A DNA stretch of 64,000 nucleotides from Platycnemis pennipes (Eukaryota > Arthropoda > Insecta > Odonata > Platycnemididae): contig OW121858.1 in NCBI GenBank assembly GCA_933228895.1, positions 30,093,859 through 30,157,858 on the forward strand. The letters run 5' to 3'. Under the pieces are notes generated by a model, which was not told the origin of the DNA, made no database searches, and saw nothing but the letters and a program-made list of their open reading frames with translations. A program made the translations under genes and the position numbers. Of this stretch, positions 32,745-44,510 are shown in pieces; within the stretch, counting starts at the first letter, position 1; each line of letters begins with the position of its first letter.

Positions 32745-33165
32745 GTTATTTACGCGTTGTCATGACAAATGAAAAGTGTTTTATTTCATAAAGTAATTGA
32801 TTCTTAAATCTTCATTAAATTCTTCAAGCAATAAATACCATTGACGATTATCTTGTGATACCATTCTTTTAAAGAGTGGAACCTCCCCTTTTGGGGAGCG
32901 ATATTCTTTTGTTGTTATTATATCCAAATTCCCGATATATTAGATGTCGTTTTTGCTTTCCGCTGGCGATTGTTGCGATTGTTTTGGATAACTGTCCGCT
33001 CAGAAAGTAGACGGGCTTCAACTTCGCTAATAGCTCGAACTAGGATCGATAGTGTTCGACACGTGTCCAGTATCGACCCCTGAACTCGCATCGCAGTTGC
33101 TATTTACACACGCGAGTTGGGCTCAATTGTTGTTAGCAGTCAACTTCTACGTGTACACGCCCCTG
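32745..33165. mobile_element. CGTTTACACG-family element, right part
   Basis: Collinear with 16680-17085: GTTTTATTTCATAAAGTAATTG, TTCTTCAAGCAATAAA, GCTGGCGATTGTTGCGATTG, TCGAACTAGGATCGATAGTG, CATCGCAGTTGCTATTTACA. It ends AACTTCTACGTGTACACGCCCC, a mutated terminus. The left TIR is missing. Confidence 0.78.
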
Positions 33166-33739
33166 AATACCATATGTTATGTGCCGTTTAAGTCAAATCT
33201 AAAAATGAAAGTAATGGAAGCGTAATGCATCGCTTATGACGAAACGAGACAGATTCTTCCTACGCCATCTATGAAAACCTTCCGGTACTACATCCAAAAC
33301 ACAACATTTTTTCCCTATTTGGCGATCCCTCTATGTTATATACTTCCTCTGTGATTTTCCTGATCTGTCATGCACACGACTCGGTGACAAGCGTGAAACG
33401 TCACGAGATCACGTGATTTAAACAAGTCAAGATGTTCTTTGGATGCGAGGAGGAGGCATCGAGAAGCCAGTGTGACCATCTTGGTCTGCAAAGACATGAT
33501 GGGCTTACTTCTCGTGGTACTGGTACAGATGGAATTTTTTTCACGTTGTAGAGACTCACAAGTATTCAGATGAATGATTGAATTTTTATATTAAAATTCA
33601 TAAAAAAACTGAAATTTACGCAGAGGTGATCATAATCTCCAAATATCTTGTTTAAATTCGTTAGATTAGTACCATTTTTAGCGATAAAAATCAACTTTGA
33701 AATGAATTAAATGCGTTAATGTCAGTTACGATGTTGTCA
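33166..33739. other. Non-coding spacer
   Basis: Mixed sequence, includes a GTCACGAGATCACGTGATT near-palindrome at about 33395-33420. Nothing recognised. Confidence 0.35.
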
Positions 33740-33800
33740 GATAAAATGTTGTAAACAGTTGACTGTCATATCAGTCAACTGCGATGTGTAAACTCACTTT
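33740..33800. mobile_element. Solo palindromic end of the CGTTTACACG family
   Basis: GTTGTAAACAGTTGACTGTC..TATCAGTCAACTGCGATGTG matches the foldback terminus of 16565-17085 and nothing more of the element. Confidence 0.6.
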
Positions 33801-34160
33801 AAGTCCTTACTTGCCAAAGATGGTCGATTTTTCTTCTCAAAATGGGCAGCAGTGGTGACTTTCGTACATCCCAGCATCCCTGTTCCTTCTTACCCTATAC
33901 CCTTACACAGTTAAAAATCATTTATTCCCCAAGGGTCCCCCCTCGTCGCTTACCCTATCCGCAGGCGACCCTGAGGAAGGATGCCTTTTATACTCCATAA
34001 GGCAGCGAGCAGGGATAAATCAGCCGTGGGCGCCGTATATCACTCCAGCAGCATTCCCCCATTCCTCCAGAGACTCCAGCTGGAGTATAAATTTCTGACC
34101 TTTCAACTCAATCTGACTTCCAACTCGCTCTCCGCGCCCATGTTTTTCTGAGGCCCCGTT
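33801..34160. other. Mixed GC region with ACCCT/AGGGT words
   Basis: Contains CAAGGGTCCCCCC and TACCCTATCC. A 60-codon minus-strand frame (34020-34202) spells a plausible-looking but unrecognised peptide; without homology or splice signals it is not called. Confidence 0.3.
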
Positions 34161-34169
34161 ACTCATCCC

Positions 34170-34600
34170 TGCTTTTTTCTGGGGCCCGCCTCGCGAGTGC
34201 AATACGTTAAAAAAAAAGTTTATCGTTCGATATATCGATACTCATAAATCGATTTTTCTGATCGGCGATTTTATTAGGACTCGATTTCGTTTTCGATTTA
34301 ATTATCCGTGGCGTCCATGGAAGTTATTCATTCCTCCTTTTTTTCTGGGCCCCGCCTCGCGAGTGCAATATGTTTAAAAAAAGTTAATCGTTCGATATAT
34401 CGACACATAAATCGATTTTTCTGATCGGCAATATTATTAGGACTCGATTTCGTTTTCGATTTAATTATCCGTGACATCCACTGAAGTTATTCATTCCTAC
34501 TTCATTGAGACCTCTCGGGAGGATTGTCTGCTGGTAAATCGTTCGATATATCGAAGCACTCGATACGAATATATATCGATAGTATCGATTTTACGCTATC
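34170..34600. repeat. 166-bp tandem duplication with TCGATATATCGA motifs
   Basis: GCCTCGCGAGTGCAATA and ATCGTTCGATATATCGA, CATAAATCGATTTTTCTGATC, AGGACTCGATTTCGTTTTCG recur 166 bp apart (tips at 34191 and 34357). A third, shorter relic starts near 34540. Belongs with the CGATA-rich zones at 11.2-11.8 and 16.5-17.2 kb. Confidence 0.75.
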
Positions 34601-36050
34601 GAAAATTATTTTTATATTTTAATTTCGTGATAAATATGTATTTCTCACAATTCCCTACCTTACTCGAATTCATTTATGTTCGCTATATCATCGATTTATT
34701 TTCATGTTCCCATTTTACAATTACGATCCATCATTGCACTCAATTATGTTACTAAAATAACTGATCTTTGTTCTGCTTTAGAGTTTTCTAAAATAATAAC
34801 ATTTTACTGTTGAATTAAATGCTTAAAATACCTCACTACTCTTTTTTTTATTTCGGGGCCTAAAATTCGATCATCGAGATATCGATGGGTCGATTTATCG
34901 AACCTCTTCCGCGAGGTCGATCATGTTCGAGAAAACGTAAATTAAAGTTGTGTATGCGAAATGCATAAATTAGACGCGACATTCGGTGAGCGACGCGGCC
35001 ATCTTGTCAAATGTTGATATTTACCATTACCATTTAGCTATCATTTAATAATTGCCGATTATTTGTTTCAACTCTTCCAGCAATGTTCCAGAAATATTTT
35101 ATCCTACCCGAAAATTCTTTACCATTAAAATATCATAAACCATAAGAAATAGGCAACGTAAATTTGGAAAAAAATCATGTTGTGGAGTGCGAATATCACC
35201 CTTCATTTGTCTAACTAAAGGTTAATTTCTTCGCCAAAGATGTCACCACCGGTGTTTGTTTTTTAGGCACCGCGGATACGATAAGATTTAATTGGATTAC
35301 TTTACTTTTTTATTAAATGTAATGTAAGAAGCAGCTTTAACTTTGATTATCCAATCGGCTCACGTCTCGATAATTCACCAAAAAACTTCTGTTTTAAATC
35401 CGTAAAAACATGCTCCGAATTATCTCTACTACGCACAAATAAATCTAAGTCATTGAATTTTAGACGATTGGCTTCATTCCTGATTGTTCCTAATTACTAA
35501 TTGATTGAATTAAAATTTCTCTAAGTAATAAAACATGACGACGAATCGCCAAAACGATAATTTACCGTTGTTTACTTCGCTGACATGGCAACAGTGGTTG
35601 ATGTACCAGGTAGCCATATTGTCAGTGGAAGCCACCTATCAAAGTTACTGCCAACATATTACAATACAAAACATTTTGGGTTTTTCCAGCGAGTACATGT
35701 AAATTTCTTAGCGATTGTGATTTCTTTCGTGATATTTCTTTACAATCGTTGAAATAAAATTATGTTCATTTTCTTACGCCCAGAATTAAACACGCGCACT
35801 TGTTATCCAATAATAACGAAACATATTTTAATACAGATAGATTTATTTTTAATTCTCAAACTCATAAATATATATAATTATACAATGAATGAAAAAACTT
35901 AGCTGGAAAAAGCTACCATCAGAACAAAAGTGTTAGAATTCAAATATTGTATGTACAATGAAAAGCAAGGCGTACTAAAAATATTAAAAAGATATAAAAA
36001 TTAATAAAATGTAACCGAAAAATACTCATTTTCATACACGTAAGTTAAGG
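34601..36050. other. AT-rich spacer
   Basis: One more CGATA cluster at 34870-34925. Otherwise no repeat, exon or structural signal noticed. Confidence 0.4.
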
Positions 36051-36054
36051 ACAC

Positions 36055-36240
36055 AAGCCTTGAAACTTGAGTTACGACGTAACGAATGAAATTTGTCGTT
36101 ACGATAACGTAAATTCGTTTCGAGTTTTTTCGTTCATCCACGTTGACAACTTAAAATATGAAGTTTGTGTTGGCAACGAAAAAGTCAATGTTTATTCAAA
36201 AAGTCAACAGGAATATTTTAAAACACTAAGCAAGAACTTA
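36055..36240. mobile_element. MITE family 3 fragment
   Basis: Shares ACGAATGAAATTTGTCGTTA, TCATCCACGTTGACAA and TTGGCAACGAAAAAGTCAAT with 36592-36780 and 39562-39740. Its outer ends are eroded, and its right side abuts family 1 sequence. Confidence 0.6.
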
Positions 36241-36564
36241 TTTTACCTATTTTAGAATACTTATTAGCGTGATTGAGCATGTATTCTTATTCTGTTGGAA
36301 ATTAAACGATGGAACAACACGTTAGCCATGTTCCGATGTCAAAATGAGTTAAAAAAGAGCTAGTATTAAAATGGAATGCAATGACAACGCGCTATGTAAT
36401 AGCATTATACTCATACAATTATTGTGTACTATGCGTTATCACCCTACAGATGATTTTCCGTATAGATGTTTCTCTGGATCGGTATTTATTCATCAAATAA
36501 CATATATAGCTCTTTTGTTGGATTTTGAAATCGCGGAGTCAAGGTGGAACCTCCTTAAAAATTT
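36241..36564. mobile_element. MITE family 1, right part
   Basis: From ACCTATTTTAGAATACTTATT to the intact terminus GGTGGAACCTCCTTAA. This is the copy that best defines the family's right end and its TTAA flank. Confidence 0.78.
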
Positions 36565-36591
36565 AGAATCGTAAATGTGTATTTAAACACT

Positions 36592-36780
36592 TGGGTTCCG
36601 ATTCTTGAATCTTTCGTTACGCTATAACGAATGAAATTTGTCGTTTTATAACGACATATATATATTCCTTTCAAGTCGTTCGTTTATCCACGTCGATAAA
36701 TTAAATTTGATCGTTGTCGTTGGTAACGAAAAAATCAATATTTATTCGGTGAGCATAACGAAATATTCTAGACTCTGGCC
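36592..36780. mobile_element. MITE family 3, about 189 bp
   Basis: Left end GGGTTCCGATTCTTGAATCTTTCG, split here as GATTCTTGAATCTTTCG. Right end, as reverse complement, GGCCAGAGTCTAGAATATTTCG. Both ends carry a CTTTCGTTA/ATTTCGTTA block, and the middle has the near-palindrome CCACGTCGATAA. It lies 28 bp after the end of a family 1 MITE, an arrangement repeated at 39.5 kb. Superfamily unknown. Confidence 0.6.
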
Positions 36781-36960
36781 AAAAAGTTTACGTTTTAAAA
36801 AAAGCGTTGGATTTCAAAAACAACATGTGAATTTTTTAAAATTATATTGCGCCATTCCTATTGCTAAAATGGACACCTTTTACACACACTTTCACGCATT
36901 AGTGTACGCAGAAACAAAAGAAATCGCTCAGGCGATCTTTAAGACGTTGAATTCTGAGTA

Positions 36961-37490
36961 AGGGGTGAATGAATCAATTGATGTTTCCCCCTGAAATGGT
37001 AAGGTGTATCCCAGGGTGTAGGGTGTCCGGTTGACCAAACAAACCCTTTCCCTCGCGACCCCTGCCCTGCGACACCCGAAACCCTTTTACAAAAGGGATC
37101 GGGTGCCTCCCTAAACTGTGTACCCTCACCCGGGGTGAATTTCGCCACTCACGACACGAAAATCATCATCAGGGTCTGACCCTTTTTTAAAAAAAAACTG
37201 GTCCCTATCCCTCCCTCCTATCTCGCACACCTTGAGGTCGGCACCCTTTTTTTTCTGACCCTCGAGGGGAGTGTTTTGGGTTAAGGGAAGGGTTTCGGGA
37301 AAATACCCTGTCGTCTCTCTCTCTCCCGCTGCCTTGAAAGGATACGGTTGACCGAGGGTAACGTCCGAGGGTAGGGTTTCAAAAGGGTCCTCCCCAGGAT
37401 TGACCAAATTGAATGAAAGGGTTAGTGCGTACCCTTATAAAGTGTCGTGGCGAAGTGAGTTGAGGGTCAAGTAAGTTAATCTAGGAGAAA
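36961..37490. other. GC-rich AGGGT/ACCCT island
   Basis: Dense in ACCCTT, AGGGTT, AGGGTG words (for example TACCCTCACCCGGGGTG and GAGGGTAGGGTTTC). Minus-strand frames of 69 and 93 codons look like by-products of the composition. Confidence 0.45.
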
Positions 37491-37532
37491 GCGTGTCTTT
37501 GCGTGTTTTTTATGTGTTTTTCTTTACCTTAA

Positions 37533-38319
37533 AGGAGGCTCCACCGAATGGGGAACATGAACTATTTTTTATAACTCTTTAAATGTGAAGTTCATAGGCT
37601 GAAATGAGCTTGCCGAAAATTTCGCCGAAGAATTAAGTTGTGTTACAAAGATATTACTCTTTGAAAAATGTACCTTATTGGCAGCTTATTAAAACACGAC
37701 GTCATCGCATGACGTCACGGCACGGTATCACAATGGGCGTTGTTTATCTGTTGTCATGCGTGGAGGTAAGTTGTTAAATAAAAACTTGGCGATAACGTAT
37801 GTATTTATCTCATTTATTTATTGCAATAAACGATTGTATTTCGATTTTTATTGGCGTAGTATGGATGGTAACGAGCAAATCGTCCATTAATTATATAATG
37901 CCTGTTTAGTGCCCAAGAATTTCTACTACATCTATGTAATCGCTGGTTTTTTTTAAACAACGCCGCCATAAGGGAGTCAACCAAAGTAGAATTGTCGGAA
38001 TGAGCTTTTCTAAGTATTTCTTCAGTCATCGTTTCTTTCGAGAAACGGCTTAAAACCTCAAAACAATATATTCACTTCGTTTTCTTTTAAATATAAATGT
38101 CTAACTCTGTAGCAATATGGAACCTATACCGTGCAGTGACGTCAGAAGGCGTTTCAGGTCACGTGACTTTCGTCCATTTCCGGGAACATTTTAATATCAT
38201 TTAATAATCTTTGTGGTGGGCGTAGAAAAATTTGGCTTATATATATTTAAATTGGTGAGATAATTTCGCATCAAGTGCATCATTAATCTTCGAGAAACAA
38301 ATTTCATGCATATATTTCC
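37533..38319. mobile_element. Probable TTAA-type MITE, left end and unknown body
   Basis: TTAAAGGAGGCTCCACCGAA at 37529-37548 is the cleanest left terminus of the shared GGAGG family. The body (to about 38320) matches neither family 1 nor family 2 in this window, until the family 2 right end begins. It may be a chimeric or third related element. A short frame on the minus strand (37814-38029) has no recognisable feature. Confidence 0.5.
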
Positions 38320-38528
38320 CATTGACTTCATAGTCGAGCTGATTAAAATTATCATAAAAAAGAAATCCTTCGACTTTAAATCGTATTTCTTGTGATACTT
38401 ATGACTTTCAGTAGCTCAGGTAATTTTCTTTGTGAAGTAAGCATCACCTAGCAGGCATATATACTCGTACTTAAATTAATAAGATTCCTCAGACAACTTG
38501 ACTCAAGCAGTCGCGAGCCAACCTCCGT
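38320..38528. mobile_element. MITE family 2, right-end fragment
   Basis: TCATAGTCGAGCTGATTAAAA to CAGTCGCGAGCCAACCTCCG matches the last 200 bp of 10072-10805. The terminal TTAA is changed to GTAA. Confidence 0.78.
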
Positions 38529-39505
38529 AAGGTGGCTCCACTGAATTATGAAGTAGATTTTCTCTTCGTAATTTGAAGTAAATTTTCGTGAAAATTTCAG
38601 GACAAATCATTTATTTTGTCCCTTCTGTTGATTGGCAATAAAATAATGATGTCTTTCCATCATATATTTGAAGAAATATGACTTTGAAAATCAGCCATTT
38701 TATACTTACGTGGTTATACGGCAGAGAAGATTAACAGTTGCTGTAACATTTACAGATTAATAATGTAAAGAGAAATGTCGTTTTGACGAAAAACTAATAT
38801 AGGATGCGCAATTTTGATTAGAATTTAGCATTGTAGAAAAAGTGCTCGCCTTACCAATCACTTGTTTAATTGATATTAATAAATGTTTGCTCGGAAAAAT
38901 AAGCAGAAAAGCCTTAGTTACGTGAAAGTGGCCCTAAAGCATGTTGTTATCATTGACAACGGTACTTGTGACGGAACGTGCTTACGAGCATATTTGATAT
39001 CACTTCATTTAGGAATAAACCTTACCAAGGTCCTTATATTTTTTACGTAATTTAAATATTTCATTGGTTTTTGACATGTTGTAATTAATACCAATGGTTC
39101 CAAATGGTAGCAGCGTCATTGTTGCCAAACTATTTTCAAAAATATCAATATTAATAAAATTCGAAACAAAGAGTTGTACTTGCAATTGAATAGTTTAAAA
39201 CTAATTTAGAAAATTCTTAACCTATTTTAGAATGTACGTATTAGCGGGATTGAGCATGTATTTCCTCACTTTGTAAATGAAACGTGGCAACAACACGTCA
39301 GCCATGTTCCGAAGTTTGAAATGAGTCAAAAAAGAGCTTTTAAAAAAAGAATACAATCACAAAGCTCTATACAATAGTATCATACTTGTACAGTTATTGT
39401 GTACCATGCGTTATCATAGACTATATATGATTTTCCACATATTGGTGTTTTTCTGGATCGGTATTTATTCATTAAATAACATACAGCTCTTTTGCGGGAT
39501 TTTGA
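38529..39505. mobile_element. MITE family 1, near-complete copy
   Basis: Starts AAGGTGGCTCCACTGAATTATG directly after the family 2 fragment (tip read as GGTGGCTCCACTGAA). It keeps every family landmark in order and ends near GAATCGCGGAGACATTAAG, where the right TIR is damaged. Confidence 0.78.
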
Positions 39506-39561
39506 ATCGCGGAGACATTAAGAATTTAAGGAAAAAATCGTTGTGTATTTAAAACAATTTT

Positions 39562-39740
39562 GGCCCAAGTCTAGTATCTTTCGTTACGCCATTAAGAATG
39601 AAATTCAACGTTATGTTAGCGTCATCCCTTTTACGTTATTCGTTTATCAACGTTGATAACAAAATATGAAGTTTTCGTTGGCAACGAAAACGTCGACATT
39701 TATTCGGTGGGTATAACGAAAGAATCAAGACTTTCTGGCC
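39562..39740. mobile_element. MITE family 3, 179 bp
   Basis: Left GGCCCAAGTCTAGTATCTTTCG in parts (AAGTCTAGTATCTTTCG) and right, as reverse complement, GGCCAGAAAGTCTTGATTCTTTCG (AAGTCTTGATTCTTTCG). A central near-palindrome TTATCAACGTTGATAA is present. Non-coding. Confidence 0.68.
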
Positions 39741-39745
39741 CACTG

Positions 39746-41200
39746 GTCAGTCGCCTTAAAGGAGTTTATAAGTAGGTACTTTAAATATAGTTTGTAATTT
39801 CCACCCTTCAAAAAAATAAGGTGCCTATTTCTTGAGGAACGGAACGCGTCGGAAGTCATAAGGAAAACCGAAAAATATCGTCAGTCTTTTGTCGTCAGAT
39901 TTTTTTATCGAGAAATTTTAAGAATTTTAAAAAAGATGCCAAATTGTAATTTTCAACTGAATAAATTTTCTGTAAGTTGAATTCCAGACCTTTTTTTAAG
40001 TATGTGGATGGTTTTTTCGGGAGTTCCGGTCCTTTTTTTAAGATGAAAAATATTTTTAACTTTAGGCCGACGTTTCGAAAAATGTATTTTTTCCTTCTTT
40101 TTTTTAATTTTCGAAAATAAAGGAATTAAACTCCAGAAAAACCATCCATGTATCTGAATACATTTTAATAGAAATGATTTCCGTGGAGTGCTATAGTGAT
40201 TATAATCACTCCTACATGAAATCCGAACATACATGTTTTTTCATCCCATGCATCCGAGTGTATTCCTCCGCGACGGCAAACAGCAGAATATAGTTCCTTT
40301 CAATAAATATACAAATATGAAGCCAAAATCGTCACAAACCTTCTTGGTAAGTTCAATGCTTGATTTTAATCTGGAGAACGATTTGTTTAAAAAAACGTCA
40401 AACTTGGTAAATCATTAAATGATTTCTTTAACTCGAATAGTTCTTTTCGAAAATGTCATCGTTATTTGAAACTAATTGAGATAAATTACTGTAATTTACG
40501 GAAAACGCATGAAATATTATTTTGTGTATTGTGTTATAATTTAAATTGAATCAAATGACGGGGTTTTGAAAAAAAAATATTTTATTTATTGTTGAACACG
40601 TGAAAAAATCGCCATTTTTTCCATTCAAACCTTAATAAAAAGTGCGACAATTTAATTAAAAATTTTATTCGTACAGTAATGGAGGTTGAAGTAAACGAGA
40701 GAAAATATGAAATAACTTAATTTTCTGTAGGTTTTTCGGTTGCTTCATAAAAACCCTTCGATTCGAATTCGCGTAATATATCGATCGATAGTAATTGCCC
40801 GTTATTCTCATGCCTGACTTGTTTTCATGCTGTAGCATCATCGTAGCTATTATTTGATTGCAATTGATGTAATTGTGGTATTCTTCACCATCTGCCACAC
40901 GCCATCGCGTTAGTTTGCAAGGATTTGCGTTCATGTAGATGCGAAGAAAAACTTGAAAACGGCCTGGAACGACCATGAGAAAGAAAACACCACGATATGA
41001 CTAATTTTCAACATGAAAAATACATATATTCACGTTCCCACTCGTTGAAACTGGATGAAATTCAGTGATATTTCACGAAATTTGTAGATTTAACAAAAGA
41101 CAATCGCCCCCACATGCTAACGTGGACTCAAAAATCCGATCAAACTTCACTTAATCAATTATTTTCAGCACACTGGAATGTTCGAATCATTTTCCTATCC
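39746..41200. other. AT-rich spacer
   Basis: No exon, repeat or TIR recognised. Short frames at 39953-40234 and 40665-40976 (minus) are featureless. Confidence 0.4.
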
Positions 41201-41540
41201 GTCTGATTGAAAGGGTTTTGTGACGGAGACAGGGACCGAAGTGAGTTCGAGAAAAATTAATGGTTTCCATTGCGTCATTCTCTTTGATTGCCCACCGAGT
41301 TCGCAAGCACGCGGCGACGCCATGTTGAAACGGACTGTCTCCATGACGACGAGTCCCACGAGGCGAAAGTATGTACTTGAGTGTGTGTGCGTATTTGTTA
41401 GTTTGTTTGGGGTGCGGGGACCCTTAAGGTCCCTTTAATCACTGATAGGGTGAGTGACCAATCAGAGAGCCAATATTTTAAATGGCGCCAGAATATTCGG
41501 GAAGGCGCCTTCTGTGCCCGGAATAGTTTAATGGTCAGCG
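41201..41540. other. GC-richer unique segment
   Basis: Higher CpG content, with GGGACCCTTAAGGTCCC (a near-perfect palindrome) at about 41417-41434. A 72-codon frame starts at 41220 without features. Possibly regulatory, not demonstrable. Confidence 0.3.
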
Positions 41541-42734
41541 GTTCCTTTTACATGTATATGTAAAGGTCTCAGATGTGACGTCAGTTCACTACTTCACTTG
41601 TTTTTTTCAGGAACTAAATTTTATAAAAACACTCTCGCTAATTGATTCGCTCCCCCCGATTAAAACGCCTACCGACAGTCATTTATTTTTTTTTAATTAT
41701 CCCTTTCGCACTTGATGCATTGGGGATACTTCTGAATATAGTTTTTTTTTAACAGTTCTTCTCTCCATGACTTGAGAATGACCGGATCTTAATGATGATT
41801 GGCTCGCAAGAGTAAGATAATTTTTAAGTTATTGAGTGGTTGTTTTAAATTAAAGCTATTGGCCTTTGTGTTTTTCAGTCACGAACTGGCATGTTCCATT
41901 ACTGTAATTCAAGAAAAAGGTAAAAACGTGTGTATGATCAACCTCCATTGTTTTCGTCCTGACAACCAATGTTTGTTTATTCCTGCATCACGCCATTTTG
42001 TAATTCAGGAACGGGTGAAAATCAAAAATATATCATTTTTTATATTTAAAAAAGCGAAATGTAACATTTTTAGTGACTAGTTATAATAAATAAGACAACT
42101 TTGAACAGATCTTAAACATTTCACCTTTTAAAGGAGCTAGTTTGGAGTTAATTATTGAAGAAAACTAAAAAAAATCGATTCTATTACAGCTCGAAAATCG
42201 TATAAAAATGGAAAAACAGAATTTTATCACAGGTTTGAGTGATTTTAAGTAAAGTTTAATTAAGAATTACTAACAGGAATGAATATTTTCCCTTCAGAAA
42301 TATAGTAAAGCATCTAAATACGTTGAGAATTAATAAAAATGTAATTTAAAATTGATATTTATGTTTCTGTTAATGTCGATTTCTTGGACGATAATCCAAA
42401 GTCCAAAATGTGTTCAACCTAAATTCATTAAATAGCCGTTGTGACAAATATTCCTTAATTATTTAAAACCAAAGTACTTAATTATTCTGAGATTCATATT
42501 CAGGTGTGTTCAGTAGAGATGTGCGAATATTACTCGATTTCCTCGAATACTGGAATTTAATCGATAATCGAAATCTCGAATAATTATGATATTCGAATTC
42601 GTTGAAACTGCTATTCGACCCACCTCTAGTTCTTGGACACAATTGTTTGTAAACATCGCCAAGCAACAATGTAACCCCATTATAATAAACATTAAACTTA
42701 TTAAACACCATAAAATAATATGGTTTATTCTTCG
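41541..42734. other. AT-rich spacer
   Basis: Nothing recognised; short frames only. Confidence 0.4.
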
Positions 42735-42930
42735 CGAAACTACTTCGCTCTTTGACCGTCAGGTGTAGCGGCAGTGCTTAACGAAGAGTGTTTTTTTTGT
42801 GGGAAGTTAAAAAAAATTGTTTTTTTTTTGTGTTTTTCCAGGGTGTTTGGAAGAGCTTGGTTGCTAAGGGATGGTTACTAAGCAGGGCCGGCTAAACTTA
42901 CACAGGGATAACAGGGACGGCTGTATATCC
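42735..42930. repeat. Segment duplicated at 43740-43930
   Basis: Shared order: ACTTCGCTC, GACCG(T/C)CAGGTGTAGCG, T-rich stretch, GTGTTTGGAAG, GCTTGGTTGCTAAGGGATGG, CTAAGCAGGG and CGGCTAAACTT. About 190 bp with indels in the T runs. Confidence 0.75.
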
Positions 42931-43739
42931 GAAAGGATACGCTAACGGAAGCCAGAAATTCGTTAAAGTCCTAACGTTTATATTCGTAAATTGACTCCGA
43001 AATGCTTTTTAAAGCTTTTTATCGAATTTGTCTTTGTAAAAATTACTTGTATCAATAAAAACCTGTTCTTTTCCCTGAGAATAATTCAATTCGTGTGAAA
43101 GCGATATGCGATATATTAAATGCACGTTGTCGAGAATTACGGAATATCGCTTTTCTCATTCGAATTCTTAGTGGGAAGGGAGTTGAAGAGAGAGGAAAAC
43201 AAAAAACGATCGCTTTCCGTTCTTCATTTGTTACACTATCATCGTATTGATTTTTTTACGATATTCTTATACGTGTTGGTATCGTTTTAAGGATTGAATG
43301 AATACATTTAAATATTAAACTGAGCAAACGTTTATTTATTACATATGATACCAATGAATGTAAATCATTTTTTTAGCCTGAGAAGAATGAAAATAAAAAC
43401 CAATATATTAATATGAAATATAATGCGCTCAGTAGAGAATTACGGAGTCTTACCTTTCTCATACGACATCCTTGCGGGAAGGGAGATGGCAATTGTTTTT
43501 TTTCCAAACACACGCGTCGTCAAGCGTTCAACAATAGCGGTGGGGACGTACTTTGTTTATCCACACCTTGGTCGTTCAAATTTTTGTAGAATCTGAACTC
43601 TTTTCATAGTTTTCTTTGTTTACGAGCTGGTGCCATGGTTACCTGAAGCGGGAGAAGTGTTTAATTCGTCGCGTCACGTGACGACGTGTCCGTTCGCGTA
43701 ATAAATAGACAATAAAAACTAATCCAATATCCTAGCGAC
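42931..43739. repeat. Two related blocks with GAGAATTACGGA
   Basis: GAGAATTACGGAATATCGCTTTTCTCATTCG..GGGAAGGGAG (near 43133) and GAGAATTACGGAGTCTTACC..TTCTCATACGACATCC..GGGAAGGGAG (near 43435) are diverged copies. The same block is inverted at 45780-45840. No other content recognised. Confidence 0.55.
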
Positions 43740-43930
43740 GCTTCTTACTTCGCTCGGGGACCGCCAGGTGTAGCGACAGTGCTGGGCGTGTCGCGTTTGT
43801 TTTGGGAAGTTTTAAAAAATTTGTTGTTTTTGTTTTATTTTTTTATTGATATTGTTTGGAAGTGCTTGGTTGCTAAGGGATGGTTGCTAAGCAGGGACGG
43901 CTAAACTTGTAACAGGGGTATAGGAGGGGA
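43740..43930. repeat. Second copy of 42735-42930
   Basis: See 42735-42930. Near 43900-43930 it keeps GCTAAGCAGGGACGGCTAAAC. Confidence 0.75.
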
Positions 43931-44510
43931 TGATAAGTTGAGTGAAGCTACCTATTCGCGCGCGCTCTCTCGGCTAAGATCTGAAACTTGGTCCGGGAGT
44001 TCTCATCGATCACGTGATTGATGGGTTGCCCTTAATTGATAACGGACCCCAGGGGGAATTTCTCAGGGGTTTTAAAAGGGGCGGGGGACCCTTCAGAAAG
44101 GACTCGCCCCGCCCCACACCCTAGGGCTGTGGAAATTAGGGTTCGGTCAGGGGGAGGGGTTGGAAAAGGGGGTCCGTAATTTCAACCCTGCGGAACGGAC
44201 GAAGTTTCTTCCCCAAAGAGGGTGTGTACCCTTTCCTACGTCTCTCGTGAGATTCCCAGGGTATGCTTCCCTGAAAGACGTATTTCAATCAGCCGATTGA
44301 ATGGGGCTACACTGTACGCACGCATAGCGTAGCCCCATTTGACGCTTTGTTAGTCTCCTAGGTTACATAAACACAAAGACGAATTTACTTCAGGGAGTGG
44401 GACAAAAGAAAAACGCGTCCCGTGCACCCTGCGCTCTTCCTTACCCTTTTTGACGTACGATAGGGTGCTGGGGTCATCCCCGTAAGGACATACACCCTTA
44501 AAGGATACGG
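43931..44510. other. GC-rich AGGGT/ACCCT island
   Basis: Words such as CCCAGGGGGAATTTCTC, GGTTCGGTCAGGGGGAGG and ACACCCTAGGGCTG. No frame of note. Texture like 8.3, 19.8 and 37.2 kb. Confidence 0.45.

Noticed and set aside
34020..34202. 60-codon minus-strand frame with a protein-like peptide
   Set aside because: Amino-acid composition is plausible but too short, unrecognised, and without splice or start evidence.
42735..43930. LTR retrotransposon with 190-bp LTRs
   Set aside because: No TG..CA ends, primer-binding site, polypurine tract or gag/pol remains between the repeats.
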